Shown here: one piece after another, positions 9,020-17,720 of the stretch
How the letters are laid out: every line of letters starts with the position of its first letter
Numbering within the stretch: position 1 is the stretch's first letter
Assembly: GCF_042652345.1 (NCBI RefSeq)
Contig: NZ_JBHSJJ010000011.1
Coordinates: forward strand, 114,779-178,778
Origin: Negadavirga shengliensis
GTDB lineage: Bacteria > Bacteroidota > Bacteroidia > Cytophagales > Cyclobacteriaceae
Direction: 5' to 3'
DNA: 64,000 bases
Program-made: the position numbers and the translations under genes
Notes under the pieces: generated by a model
Databases searched by the model: none
What the model was told of the DNA's origin: nothing
What the model saw: the letters and a program-made list of their open reading frames with translations, nothing else

Positions 9020-10345
9020 TTAAGTTAGACGGGTGGTCTTATGATAAACATCCTTCAACACCTCCTCATATTTCCTGGCAATCTTTCGGATATCAAACCT
9101 TCGGACAGCTTCCTCCTGGGCATTCTGTCCCATTCTGGCCATTTCTTCGGGGTGTTCGATAGCATAGATCATTTGCCGGGCCAATGCCTCCACATTCTTA
9201 ACCGGGAAAACCAGGGCATTTTTGCCCTGGGTAACAGCTTCCAAATTCATAGGGATATCTGAGGCGATTATAGGGATTCCTGCCATCATGGCTTCCACCA
9301 GAGCCCCTGAGAAACCTTCATACCAAGAAGGAAAAAGGAAACAGTGGGCGGTGGGGTTTGTTAAAGGGGTTGTTTGTTTATTGGCCTGTGACGACGCGGG
9401 GTTGGTCTGTGGATTGGTCTGTGGACACACAGACCAGGGAAGAGGGAGCGTTGTTTGTTTATTGGTCTGCGAGGACATGTACTTGGTCTGTGAGGACACA
9501 GACCAAGGTAGATTAGTCGGTAGGAGTATAGGATTGGCCTGTGGGGACACAGACCAAGGATAGCGCGTCGGCCCGAACGCTCCTGGTAGGCTGACCTTTT
9601 CCTCCAGCCCCAGTTTCCATATCAGTTCTTCAAGTTCGGTCTTAAAAGGCCCTTCACCATAAATCGTCAGGGTACAATCTGGTTGTGTTCTCAGCACCTG
9701 ATCAAATGCCCTAATTAGATCTCCGAAACCTTTTCTCTCCAACAATCTTCCGTAGGAGATAAAATTCCTTATCTGTGAAGGATGTTGACAGATCACATTC
9801 TTTACCGATCTACCTCTATATACCACAGAAACTTTTTCCCGAACGATCCCCAAAGTATTGATATGGCTTTCCGCCAAACTGCGGGCATTCGCGATCCAAT
9901 ATACGGGAATAAAAGCAGTCGCCCTGTCCAACCAAAACACCAGCTTGTGTTTCAAGCCTTTCTTTTCCTTCCATGCATATTCGCCGTAGCTGTCGTTGAC
10001 CAAAGTACCCACCAGCGGGACTCCAGTCCAAAATGATGCCATGCGGGCGATGATATCTGACCTCCAGAGACAGGAGATCAGCAGGTCGGGTTTTTCCTTC
10101 CGGATCAGGCGGATCAGACGGCGAGCCCCCAAAAACAAGCCGTATTTCTTCCGGATATCGAAAAATACCGTGCGGATACCTGCTTGTTGATACGCTTCCA
10201 TTAAGTCGTGATTTGGATAGAAATACACCAAGACCATTTCTATATCTACGGCTAATCTGGAAAAGATTTCCAAATGGCTTTTTTCCGCACCGGCATTGGC
10301 GAGGGTGTCCTGGATAAGAATGAGTTTCGTTAGGCCTCCATTCAT
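9020..10345 (-). CDS. Glycosyltransferase family 4 protein with in-frame REP insertion
   Basis: 441 residues, about 70 longer than its GT4 relatives. The N-lobe begins ILIQDTLANAGAEKS and the C-lobe has SYGRLLERKGF, LTIYGEGP, and the EX7E motif in YEGFSGALVEAM followed by GIPIIASDIP. Between SLPGAFGPT (ending at residue 260) and AHCFLFPSW (from residue 333) lies about 72 residues of low-complexity Pro, Thr, Gln, Ser and Asn sequence (PWSVSPQ, PWSVSSQT, PWSVCPQT) encoded by family B palindromes. The insertion keeps the frame and sits in a surface loop between two conserved strands of the nucleotide-binding lobe, so the protein could still fold. The start overlaps the upstream methyltransferase stop by 4 bases. 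Confidence 0.88.
   Translation of the reverse strand: MNGGLTKLILIQDTLANAGAEKSHLEIFSRLAVDIEMVLVYFYPNHDLMEAYQQAGIRTVFFDIRKKYGLFLGARRLIRLIRKEKPDLLISCLWRSDIIARMASFWTGVPLVGTLVNDSYGEYAWKEKKGLKHKLVFWLDRATAFIPVYWIANARSLAESHINTLGIVREKVSVVYRGRSVKNVICQHPSQIRNFISYGRLLERKGFGDLIRAFDQVLRTQPDCTLTIYGEGPFKTELEELIWKLGLEEKVSLPGAFGPTRYPWSVSPQANPILLPTNLPWSVSSQTKYMSSQTNKQTTLPLPWSVCPQTNPQTNPASSQANKQTTPLTNPTAHCFLFPSWYEGFSGALVEAMMAGIPIIASDIPMNLEAVTQGKNALVFPVKNVEALARQMIYAIEHPEEMARMGQNAQEEAVRRFDIRKIARKYEEVLKDVYHKTTRLT
9350..9565. repeat. REP cluster inside glycosyltransferase coding sequence
   Basis: 216 bases, divisible by three, with three clear palindromes: 9416-9435 (GGTCTGTGGACACACAGACC), 9485-9504 (GGTCTGTGAGGACACAGACC) and 9536-9555 (GGCCTGTGGGGACACAGACC). 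A TTGTTTGTTTATTGG segment also occurs twice. The elements match those in the surrounding intergenic clusters. Confidence 0.88.
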
Positions 10346-11118
10346 TTTACCGCCAATTGTTTCCTTCTTATATTTCTATAGTTCAATACTCTTTTCATCC
10401 CCTGATAGAATCCCAAAATAAAGGCCGAAACAGAAAACTTCCTTTTTAAACCTTTTGTCACTCTTAAAATTGCCAAACCTTTTGTTCCAAAACTCTCTTC
10501 ATAAAAAACTAATTCAAGTCCATGATAGACCTTCAACCACTTGAAAATCACACACTTTTCTGTATACCGTTCGGCATCATCTAAAATTATTAATGATCTG
10601 GGTTTTAGTTTATCAAAAAGTTCATCTAACCCTCCTTCTCTTCCAAAATAATACGGAGGGCCATCAACTACAACCATATCAACCTGATCCAACCTAATAT
10701 TTTCCAAAGGAAGGTACTTCGCATATATACCAAAATAGCCGAACTTAAATCTAAGCCTACTGGACAACAGATTAAATGAAAAATCTTTTAATACACTTTT
10801 TAGTTTTTCTGGAACTTTAAACCAATCCACATTCTCTTCAATGGAGTAAACCTTCGAACAATCCGGAGAAAAACGTGATTGAGCATAGTTCAAAATCAAT
10901 GTGGAATAACCCGCTCCTATTTCCACGATAGAAGATAACTTAAACTCTCTGACCAGACAAAGTAATACCTCGGAAAGATCTTTATCAATTGACCAGCCTC
11001 CCGGAGAATTTTCAATTAAAAAAATTTCTTCCTCAGATTTTTCCCAACCCCTTAACATTAAACTCTGGTCGTTTACCAGGCTTTTGGTTATGAACCTATT
11101 TACGTATCTTTGAATCAA
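10342..11118 (-). CDS. Class I SAM-dependent methyltransferase-like protein
   Basis: 258 residues. IVEIGAGYSTLIL is the SAM-binding Gly-rich motif I, YSIEEN the acidic strand-2 motif, and MVVVDGPPYYFGREGG a motif seen in class I methyltransferases that modify sugars or small molecules. The rest resembles the Methyltransf_24 group. It probably methylates a saccharide residue of the polymer made by the surrounding transferases; this is inferred from context. It overlaps the next glycosyltransferase by 4 bases (ATGA), so translation is likely coupled. Confidence 0.75.
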   Translation of the reverse strand: MIQRYVNRFITKSLVNDQSLMLRGWEKSEEEIFLIENSPGGWSIDKDLSEVLLCLVREFKLSSIVEIGAGYSTLILNYAQSRFSPDCSKVYSIEENVDWFKVPEKLKSVLKDFSFNLLSSRLRFKFGYFGIYAKYLPLENIRLDQVDMVVVDGPPYYFGREGGLDELFDKLKPRSLIILDDAERYTEKCVIFKWLKVYHGLELVFYEESFGTKGLAILRVTKGLKRKFSVSAFILGFYQGMKRVLNYRNIRRKQLAVK

Positions 11119-11128
11119 ACTGTATTAA

Positions 11129-12040
11129 TTAACTTCTGGAAATACCTTTTTTTGCAAACATTTTGTGAATCTTTCTTGCTGATTCGTTAGGTAACAACAG
11201 GAAAGTCGAAAAAACCATCGACGATTTAATTGGAAAGCCCAAAGATTTAAGATAATTAAACGCCTGCATTTTATTTCCTGAATAGAGATTGAGCCATAAA
11301 GCCTTGTGAAGCCACCATGCTTTCAATCTGGATTTCGAATATATAATTGATTTATATTTTTTGATCAAATGATTGTATGCCTCAGCTTGATCCGAATAGT
11401 TCTTTCTTACCGAATCGTGAGTTCCAATAAGTACATTTACAAATACATCTCGGACCAAATCCCCTTTAAAGTTTTGTGATATTCTCAAGAGAAAGTCTCT
11501 GTCAACGGATGCTTTAAGGTTTTCATCAAAAAATCCTACCGTTTCAGTAACAGCCCTTCTGACCGTCAGTCCATTGTTTGTTCCAATCCTTAGTTCCTCA
11601 AAAAAAGTAAGTCCCGGCAAGCGCCCTTTAGGTGTCCATGTTTCCTTTCTCAGAAATTGCTGTTCAGAATTTACAAACTGAACTCCTGCCCAAAAAAAGA
11701 AAATATCCGGAAACTGTTCTGCTGTTGATACTACCTTCTCAAGAAAATCCCTATCAAAAGAATCATCACTATCCAAAAAAGTAATCAATTCAGCCTTTGA
11801 CTCTTGAATCCCAATATTGCGTGCTGAAGCATTTCCACCATTCTGATTTTTTCTAACAACTCTGATCCTATCATCATGAAAAGACAAGATTTCACCCACT
11901 GTTTCATCCGTTGATGCATCATCTACAACTACCAACTCAAAGTCTACAAAAGATTGATCCAAAACACTTTGAACAGCATTTCTTACTAATAGTTCCCTAT
12001 TATAAACAGGAATTATGACAGAAATTTTTGGACGTGTCAC
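11129..12040 (-). CDS. Glycosyltransferase family 2 protein
   Basis: 303 residues when started at the GTG at 12040. An ATG further upstream (12115) would give 25 extra residues but would overlap the previous gene by 79 bases. The GTG overlaps the previous stop as GTGA, which matches the 4-base overlaps elsewhere in this operon, and places PKISVIIPVYN at residue 4 as in relatives. The GT-A fold shows VVVDDASTDET and the metal-binding DSDD at 90-93. These enzymes are inverting, use nucleotide sugars and act on the cytoplasmic face of the membrane. Sugar specificity is unknown. Confidence 0.88.
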   Translation of the reverse strand: MTRPKISVIIPVYNRELLVRNAVQSVLDQSFVDFELVVVDDASTDETVGEILSFHDDRIRVVRKNQNGGNASARNIGIQESKAELITFLDSDDSFDRDFLEKVVSTAEQFPDIFFFWAGVQFVNSEQQFLRKETWTPKGRLPGLTFFEELRIGTNNGLTVRRAVTETVGFFDENLKASVDRDFLLRISQNFKGDLVRDVFVNVLIGTHDSVRKNYSDQAEAYNHLIKKYKSIIYSKSRLKAWWLHKALWLNLYSGNKMQAFNYLKSLGFPIKSSMVFSTFLLLPNESARKIHKMFAKKGISRS

Positions 12041-12924
12041 AGCTTGACAGGATTGCCCTTTATACCTCTTAAATAATGATAAAAAGCTAACAAAATCATT
12101 CTTGCGTTCAGGCATCCATAAGACACCCCAAACTTAAACCCATAAATAGATTTCAGCGCCCATTTCCCGATAAGCCGTATTTTCATTCGTTTCAAGCGAT
12201 TTCGATCAGCGATATACAATAAATTTCTAAAGCTAAAGTATTCCCGCTTGAGGTTCAGCTTTTTTTTATAAGAGACTTGTTCTATAACTATTCGATTATA
12301 TTTTTTCCTTAAGTCCAAAAAAAGCCCTGAATGGGCCAAAACGGTATAACCCCTGTTCTTCACCCTTATACAAAAATCCAATTCTTCAAATCCGAAAAAC
12401 AAGCCGGGATCTGGTAAAATTCCTGATTCCACCATGGATGCATTGACAATCATTGACATCCCTCCTGCTACAAAATCTACTTCCAAATATTCCTCCTGTT
12501 CCAAAACCTCGCTTGGCACCCGCCGGACCTGTCCGTTTTTCCGGTCAAAATATTGACCTACAGCTCCCAACACCCCACATTGGGGGCGCTTTTCTCCCAA
12601 CTTTACCAGTTTTTCAAAGGTATCTTGGTATCCTGGAGGATCATTGTCATCTCCCCAGTAAATCCATCGGTATCCCGCTTTTGCTGTCAGTTCCAATCCC
12701 ATCCTGGCTCCCAGAGCCGGCCCTCCATTATAGCCCACCCGGACATATTCCAAACGGGGATCTTTTGAATCCCGAACGGCGATTTGGGTTCGATCATCTT
12801 CCGAGTTGTCGATAATCCAAAGCCTTTCGGGGGGAACCGTCTGCGAAAACACCCGGGAGACGGTCTCCAACAGCACATCCGGGCGCTGATAGGTAATGAT
12901 AAAACCCGCGAAAAAATTATTCAT
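12037..12924 (-). CDS. Glycosyltransferase family 2 protein (rhamnosyltransferase-like)
   Basis: 295 residues from the ATG at 12924, chosen because it overlaps the upstream stop as ATGA and puts FAGFIITYQRP at the N terminus; a start at 12981 would add 19 unconserved residues. LWIIDNSEDD is the nucleotide-binding strand, YNGGPALGARMG a motif common in rhamnosyltransferase-like GT2 enzymes, and WGDDND (92-95) the metal-binding site. FGFEELDFCIRVKNRGY corresponds to the conserved ED region with the likely catalytic base. Part of the coupled glycosyltransferase block; sugar specificity is not certain. Confidence 0.88.
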   Translation of the reverse strand: MNNFFAGFIITYQRPDVLLETVSRVFSQTVPPERLWIIDNSEDDRTQIAVRDSKDPRLEYVRVGYNGGPALGARMGLELTAKAGYRWIYWGDDNDPPGYQDTFEKLVKLGEKRPQCGVLGAVGQYFDRKNGQVRRVPSEVLEQEEYLEVDFVAGGMSMIVNASMVESGILPDPGLFFGFEELDFCIRVKNRGYTVLAHSGLFLDLRKKYNRIVIEQVSYKKKLNLKREYFSFRNLLYIADRNRLKRMKIRLIGKWALKSIYGFKFGVSYGCLNARMILLAFYHYLRGIKGNPVKL

Positions 12925-13772
12925 GCCTGAACTACCGGATAAAAGCGTTTGGCCAAAAAAGGAAGCCTCGCAATCCCCCATCGGATCAAGGTTTTCAGCT
13001 GATAAGGCTTTACCCTATACGCCTCCCGGAGGGAATCCGAGGCTTCCCGATACCGCCCCTCCCGCATCAGTGAAACCCCAACGATCTGCAAGTATAAAAA
13101 CCGTACGTGAGGGCTTAGACTTTCCTGATGCTTGGCCAAAATCAAACGGAGGGAATCAATTTTGTTTTTGTTATTCTTACTGCCTCCGGTTGTAGAGTCA
13201 AAATATTCCAGGGTAAAGGAATCCATCACCTCGATTCGTCCTTTTTCTTGCGCTATCCTATAAAACAACTCGGTATTCTCCGCATATTTTAATTGGGGAT
13301 CGTAGCCACCTATGTCTTCAAAAAAGGCTTTACGGATCATAAAGGTGCCGGGAAGGGTAACATTATACGCATCTTCTTTTGCTAAATGTTCACTGACACT
13401 ACCCTCCTTATTTCGAAAATAGCTTGCTACCCAAACGTCTGCGTTGGGATTTTCCGCAGCAATTGTCGTAAAATCCTCCAATGCGTTGGGCTGCAATTGG
13501 TCATCACTATCCAAAAACACCAACCATTTTCCCATCGCCATTTCCGCCCCCCGGTTTCGGGCAGCAGAAACTCCAAGGTTTTCCTGAAAAACGTAATGTA
13601 TCCGAGAATCCTGAAGTAAGGATTTCATGAGTTCCTCGGTACCGTCCATACTTCCATCATCGACAATGATCAATTCCCAACCGGCAACAGACTGCTTAAG
13701 AATTGACTTAATGGCAGTTGACAATACTCGACACCTATTATAGGTCGGTATAATTACTGAGATCCCCCCCAT
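12921..13772 (-). CDS. Glycosyltransferase family 2 protein
   Basis: 283 residues with a full GT-A domain in the first 200. ISVIIPTYNR opens the protein, LIIVDDGSMDGT follows, and DSDD at 88-91 is the metal-binding site. The C-terminal 80 residues are helical and TPR-like (VSLMREGRYREASDSLREA), a common tail in Bacteroidota GT2 proteins. It overlaps the next gene by 4 bases and starts 4 bases after the upstream methyltransferase stop, so it is within one transcript. Donor sugar unknown. Confidence 0.9.
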   Translation of the reverse strand: MGGISVIIPTYNRCRVLSTAIKSILKQSVAGWELIIVDDGSMDGTEELMKSLLQDSRIHYVFQENLGVSAARNRGAEMAMGKWLVFLDSDDQLQPNALEDFTTIAAENPNADVWVASYFRNKEGSVSEHLAKEDAYNVTLPGTFMIRKAFFEDIGGYDPQLKYAENTELFYRIAQEKGRIEVMDSFTLEYFDSTTGGSKNNKNKIDSLRLILAKHQESLSPHVRFLYLQIVGVSLMREGRYREASDSLREAYRVKPYQLKTLIRWGIARLPFLAKRFYPVVQA

Positions 13773-13776
13773 CTAT

Positions 13777-14538
13777 TTAAAAATGTTCAAACCAGTTCCA
13801 TGGTCGTCTATCTTCATCTGTTTTTTCAAAAAACACCATGGAAGAGTCCAGTCCAATGGCTTTATCAGGGAAAAGTAACTTAAATGAGAACACTCTCCAG
13901 TGATACTTTTTTGGTATAAAATATTTCAAACTTCCTATAGCCCCGTTTATAAATCCGTCTCTGAACTTAGCCTTCAAGCTTGTATTTACCCTGACCCTAT
14001 CAATAAGTCTTAAATTTGGGTATGTCATGAAATGCCTCATTGCCTTATTCACACCTGGCTTCGTAACGTCGTCTACGCAAATAATTCCTCCAACACGAAC
14101 CAATTTCTCTAAATAAAAAAAATCCAGCAAAGTATGGTCAAACGTATGCCAACCATCAATCAACCCGAAATCGAAAGTTTCACCTGAATCGAGAAGCTTA
14201 GCCAAAGCGGTTTCAGATCCCTCTTCAAATAACCTGAAATTATCAAACCCAAGCTTCTTCATATTATTTATCCCTATTCCTTTCCAATGCGAGGTTTGAT
14301 TAGGATCAATAACCGTGTGACAAGGATCATTTCTTCCGTTTAAAGCATTACATATAAATAAGCTAGAGATGCCTTGAGCAAATCCAATTTCAATGGTTCT
14401 TTTAAAATCCGGATTATCCAAAAGTATCCTTTCAATTGCAGCCCCTTCTCTCCTATCAATATTTGAATCCAAATCAACCCATTCTCCACTAAGACTCTCC
14501 ACTTTTCTACTTTCAAAAATCTGCTCTATTATATTCAT
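13777..14538 (-). CDS. Class I SAM-dependent methyltransferase
   Basis: 253 residues. TIEIGFAQGISSLFI is the SAM-binding motif, HTVIDPNQT the strand-2 motif, FGLIDGWHTFDHTLLDF and VGGIICVDDV the later strands of the Methyltransf_24 group, whose members act on small molecules and sugars (the DxD-H pattern may bind a metal). It sits between glycosyltransferases with a 4-base gap downstream, so methylation of a glycan residue is the likely role, inferred from context only. Confidence 0.78.
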   Translation of the reverse strand: MNIIEQIFESRKVESLSGEWVDLDSNIDRREGAAIERILLDNPDFKRTIEIGFAQGISSLFICNALNGRNDPCHTVIDPNQTSHWKGIGINNMKKLGFDNFRLFEEGSETALAKLLDSGETFDFGLIDGWHTFDHTLLDFFYLEKLVRVGGIICVDDVTKPGVNKAMRHFMTYPNLRLIDRVRVNTSLKAKFRDGFINGAIGSLKYFIPKKYHWRVFSFKLLFPDKAIGLDSSMVFFEKTDEDRRPWNWFEHF

Positions 14539-14586
14539 ATTCGATATATTTTCAGAAATCCTTTACATCCCAGGTCTAATTAAAAA

Positions 14587-15723
14587 TCAATAGACATCAA
14601 GTATTCTTTTAAGTTTTTCCTCCCATGCTTCCCAGGAATTTTCCGCTCGGAACAGGTCGAAATCCTCGGAATCACTGGAACTATCAGAACAAAGTTGTTT
14701 CCTTATAATTTCGGGCCATTGACTCGTTGCCTCAGGAACTAATATGATTCCTTTTTCTCGCCATTTTTCAAAGCCTCTTATGCCAAATTCGGATGAAATA
14801 ACCTTCCTACGATTCCATAGTGCCTCACTTACTTTAATATTTGACCCTCCACCTGAAAAAACAGGATTCACCACCAATTTATGTTTTCCATACAATGACT
14901 CCACCTCTGAAGGGTTGATCATCAAATTTACATTCCCCACTTTCTGGATTATTTGTTCCAGTTCACTTTCCGGATATGTAGAAGAAACTATCGTAAGGGA
15001 TAAAACGCTATCAAATTGGAGCAATTTTGGCCAAACGTTCTTTAGAAACCAAACAATCCCCATCGTGTTCGGAGAATAGCTCAACTTCCCTATATAAAGA
15101 AGTTTTTTAGAATCCGGATTATATACTCCATCTTTTTCGAATAACATTACCGATTGAAAAGGTATGTTTGGCAAAACATAGCTATCAGATCTGTTATTAA
15201 ATTTAACAAATACCCGCATTTTTGATTTAGCTAAAATAGATCGATAATAAAAAACATTGAAAAAATAAATTTGAGTTAAGCGTAGCTTTTTCCAGGATGA
15301 TTTAGCTGCCTGTATTTTGGAAGCCATTACTTCGGGATATTCGTCATCTACATCTACAATCAAATTAGGAACCGAAGGTAAATCCCTTGCTGCGGATGCA
15401 TATCGGGCAATTATCCACCTATAGTCCTTCCCTCTAAGAAACTCATTCATCTTTTTTTTCACCTTAGGATTCGGCCTCCAACTCCAACCAATCCTTTCTG
15501 TCCAACGGGACACATGAGATTCTATTAAGAAAAAAGAACAAGAAGGAAAAAAATCAGAGTTATTTAACGCCAATTCATAATCAGTTCTATTTCCCAATAC
15601 CAAATAATCTATATCAAAATATCTTGAAAGCCCTTTCAGCCATCCGTAAGTCCGTTGTCTTTTCCCATCATTAATAGATAGTGGAACAAAATCTGCTAGA
15701 AATAGAACTCGTGACCTACTCAA
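14587..15723 (-). CDS. Glycosyltransferase, GT4-like
   Basis: 378 residues. The N-lobe (VLFLADFVPLSINDGKRQRT) has the pattern of GT4 enzymes that carry a short Gly or Asp loop. DVDDEYPEVMASKI sits in the middle, and the C-lobe shows KLLYIGKLSYSPNTMG and GGGSNIKVSEALWNRRKVIS, the sugar-nucleotide site without the full EX7E spacing. It is a retaining GT-B enzyme by family; specificity is unknown. Its start overlaps the stop of the upstream GT2 gene by 4 bases. Base composition is more AT-rich than the left part of the locus, as in all genes up to 22859, which suggests a block acquired by transfer. Confidence 0.82.
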   Translation of the reverse strand: MSRSRVLFLADFVPLSINDGKRQRTYGWLKGLSRYFDIDYLVLGNRTDYELALNNSDFFPSCSFFLIESHVSRWTERIGWSWRPNPKVKKKMNEFLRGKDYRWIIARYASAARDLPSVPNLIVDVDDEYPEVMASKIQAAKSSWKKLRLTQIYFFNVFYYRSILAKSKMRVFVKFNNRSDSYVLPNIPFQSVMLFEKDGVYNPDSKKLLYIGKLSYSPNTMGIVWFLKNVWPKLLQFDSVLSLTIVSSTYPESELEQIIQKVGNVNLMINPSEVESLYGKHKLVVNPVFSGGGSNIKVSEALWNRRKVISSEFGIRGFEKWREKGIILVPEATSQWPEIIRKQLCSDSSSDSEDFDLFRAENSWEAWEEKLKRILDVY

Positions 15724-16838
15724 TATACAATTCTGTTAACTATTCGCCCGAATAGTGGACCATAGCGATAATGATTCATTTTTTTTAATTGAGGTGCGAA
15801 TACAGAGCGCAAGATAGCTCTGACTTCGCGGGGGGAATAGTTCAATTCTTCTAAAAACAAACGAACCGTGGATAAAGTATTCTTTTTAATGAACATACAA
15901 TCTTCCTTATCAAGAAAATACCTCCATGTCAAATAGCTACTTAAACCATTCCAATCTTTTGTTTTAATATTCCATTTCCATGTTCCCTTTTCTTGCATAT
16001 ACCAATGTACCGCTTCATCCACACTCCCCTTGTGCAAAAGTATCCCCAATACACGGATCAAATGATGCTTTTGTACAGAAGAGGTATCGAGTGGATATTC
16101 TTGGTTATAAACAGCCTCTTTTGGCAATCTGGAATCAAAACCGGCTCCTTTTATAGAAACCGCTGTTAAAGACTCATACATCACCAACGGGTTTCTGCTC
16201 ATGCTACTAGAAATATATCTATATGCCACCAACACCTCTGGAATCGACTCAATAGAAGCGCCCATCTTGCCTGCCCGAATCCAAAAGTCCCAGTCTTCAC
16301 AACTCTTCAGTGAAGGGTCAAATCCCCCTATTAAGGTAGAAAATTCTTTCGAAATCAACAGAGAATGACAAGGCCCGAGATTTTGCTCCAGGACTTTTGG
16401 ATAAATCTCACCATTGCCAGTGGGGATATGCGAATGAAATTTTCTACCATCGGGCTGATCCGAATAGGAATAACCACATCTATATAAAACCTGGCCTGAA
16501 GAAGATTGGGCATAATTTGAATATGTTCTCAGGCAATGAGGCTCCAACCAATCATCCGCATCCAGAAAAATCAAGAAATCACCGAGTGCATATCTCATCC
16601 CCGTATTTCGCGCTTCTGACAGTCCTAAGTTCCCCTGGCTAATTGTCTGAATACGGGAGTCTTCTTTTGAAAAACTAGTACCCACTTCTGCTGTATTGTC
16701 TGTACTTCCGTCGTTTACGACAATTGCCTGCCAATTGGGAAAATCCTGAAGTAATATCGACTTCAGGCAATCCTGAAGATAGGAACCTTGATTGAAACAG
16801 GGGATAATCAAGGAAAATAGGGGATTTTTAAATTCCAA
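15720..16838 (-). CDS. Glycosyltransferase family 2 protein
   Basis: 372 residues. LFSLIIPCFNQGSYL, AIVVNDGSTDNT and DADD (93-96) form the GT-A catalytic domain; SEARNTGMRYALGDFLIF precedes the metal site as usual. The remaining 170 residues are a helical extension with no recognised domain. It overlaps the downstream GT4 gene by 4 bases and the upstream GT2 gene by 11, which supports translational coupling. Inverting transferase of unknown sugar specificity. Confidence 0.9.
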   Translation of the reverse strand: MEFKNPLFSLIIPCFNQGSYLQDCLKSILLQDFPNWQAIVVNDGSTDNTAEVGTSFSKEDSRIQTISQGNLGLSEARNTGMRYALGDFLIFLDADDWLEPHCLRTYSNYAQSSSGQVLYRCGYSYSDQPDGRKFHSHIPTGNGEIYPKVLEQNLGPCHSLLISKEFSTLIGGFDPSLKSCEDWDFWIRAGKMGASIESIPEVLVAYRYISSSMSRNPLVMYESLTAVSIKGAGFDSRLPKEAVYNQEYPLDTSSVQKHHLIRVLGILLHKGSVDEAVHWYMQEKGTWKWNIKTKDWNGLSSYLTWRYFLDKEDCMFIKKNTLSTVRLFLEELNYSPREVRAILRSVFAPQLKKMNHYRYGPLFGRIVNRIVY

Positions 16839-17718
16839 AAGAACCTCCCAAAACTTCTCGATAGTTTTCCAATCTGTCTACACCGAACTCCTTCAGCGCA
16901 AGCATTTGATACTCATTTCCTCTATCCCTCAATTGCTGATAGGCTAAAGAATTGGGAGTCCACTGGTCATGGATCACTCCACATCGTCTTGTTGTAGCCA
17001 CTTTAAGGCCAGCTAGTTTGGCCCGAATAAAGAAATTCTGATGCTCTCCTCCCTTCAAAATCGGATTCCAAGCTCCGAATGATTTTACTTTTTCTGTCCT
17101 TGCCAAAAAAAAATTATGTATCAGATCACAGCGGGTAAACGGATCAGAATACGGAATTGACGTCAGCGAAATCCTATCGGGATGGACTTCCAATCCCGCA
17201 TGGTATTCATATATCTGAAATGATGGTAAGACGTACCCTTTATCTCCTAGCCGGCGATTTATGCTTAGCAACCATTTTCCTAGCCTTGTCTTTCGGTTAT
17301 GTTGCCGAAAAACCCCTCCCAAAATATCCAACTCATTTCCCACAAGAAAGTCTCGCATTACCGGGATCCTGGTTCGGTTATCAAAAACAAAATCATCATC
17401 GCAGAGTAAAAAAAAGGGAGTATTGACCAATTCCAACATGCGGTTTCTTCCCTCCGCGGTTCCTGTATCATAGGGAAGCTCCAAGTAAGTTATATTCAAG
17501 TCCATGTACTTTTCCAAAATACTGGATTTATAAGGTATCTTACTATCATCTGCTATGATCACTGGGCCTCGAAATCCATACCTATTGATCGAATCCAGTA
17601 ACTGGCTGAGGTGCGTTTCACGCTCCAGTGTCTTGATCAAAATGCTTATATCTTTAATCCCCGACAAGTCGTAATTTTTCAGGGGTTCAAAGGGGGCTAT
17701 ATTTATGATTCTTGGCAT
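16828..17718 (-). CDS. Glycosyltransferase family 2 protein (DDDF type)
   Basis: 296 residues. ISILIKTLERETHLSQLL is the first strand and loop, VIIADDSK the nucleotide site, GTAEGRNRMLELV the helix before the metal site, and CDDDF at 106-110 the metal-binding motif. This pattern differs from the DSDD group and resembles GT2/GT12-like N-acetylhexosamine transferases, so a GalNAc or GlcNAc donor is possible but not shown. A 2-base gap separates it from the upstream methyltransferase. Confidence 0.82.
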   Translation of the reverse strand: MPRIINIAPFEPLKNYDLSGIKDISILIKTLERETHLSQLLDSINRYGFRGPVIIADDSKIPYKSSILEKYMDLNITYLELPYDTGTAEGRNRMLELVNTPFFLLCDDDFVFDNRTRIPVMRDFLVGNELDILGGVFRQHNRKTRLGKWLLSINRRLGDKGYVLPSFQIYEYHAGLEVHPDRISLTSIPYSDPFTRCDLIHNFFLARTEKVKSFGAWNPILKGGEHQNFFIRAKLAGLKVATTRRCGVIHDQWTPNSLAYQQLRDRGNEYQMLALKEFGVDRLENYREVLGGSFGI

Positions 17719-17720
17719 CT

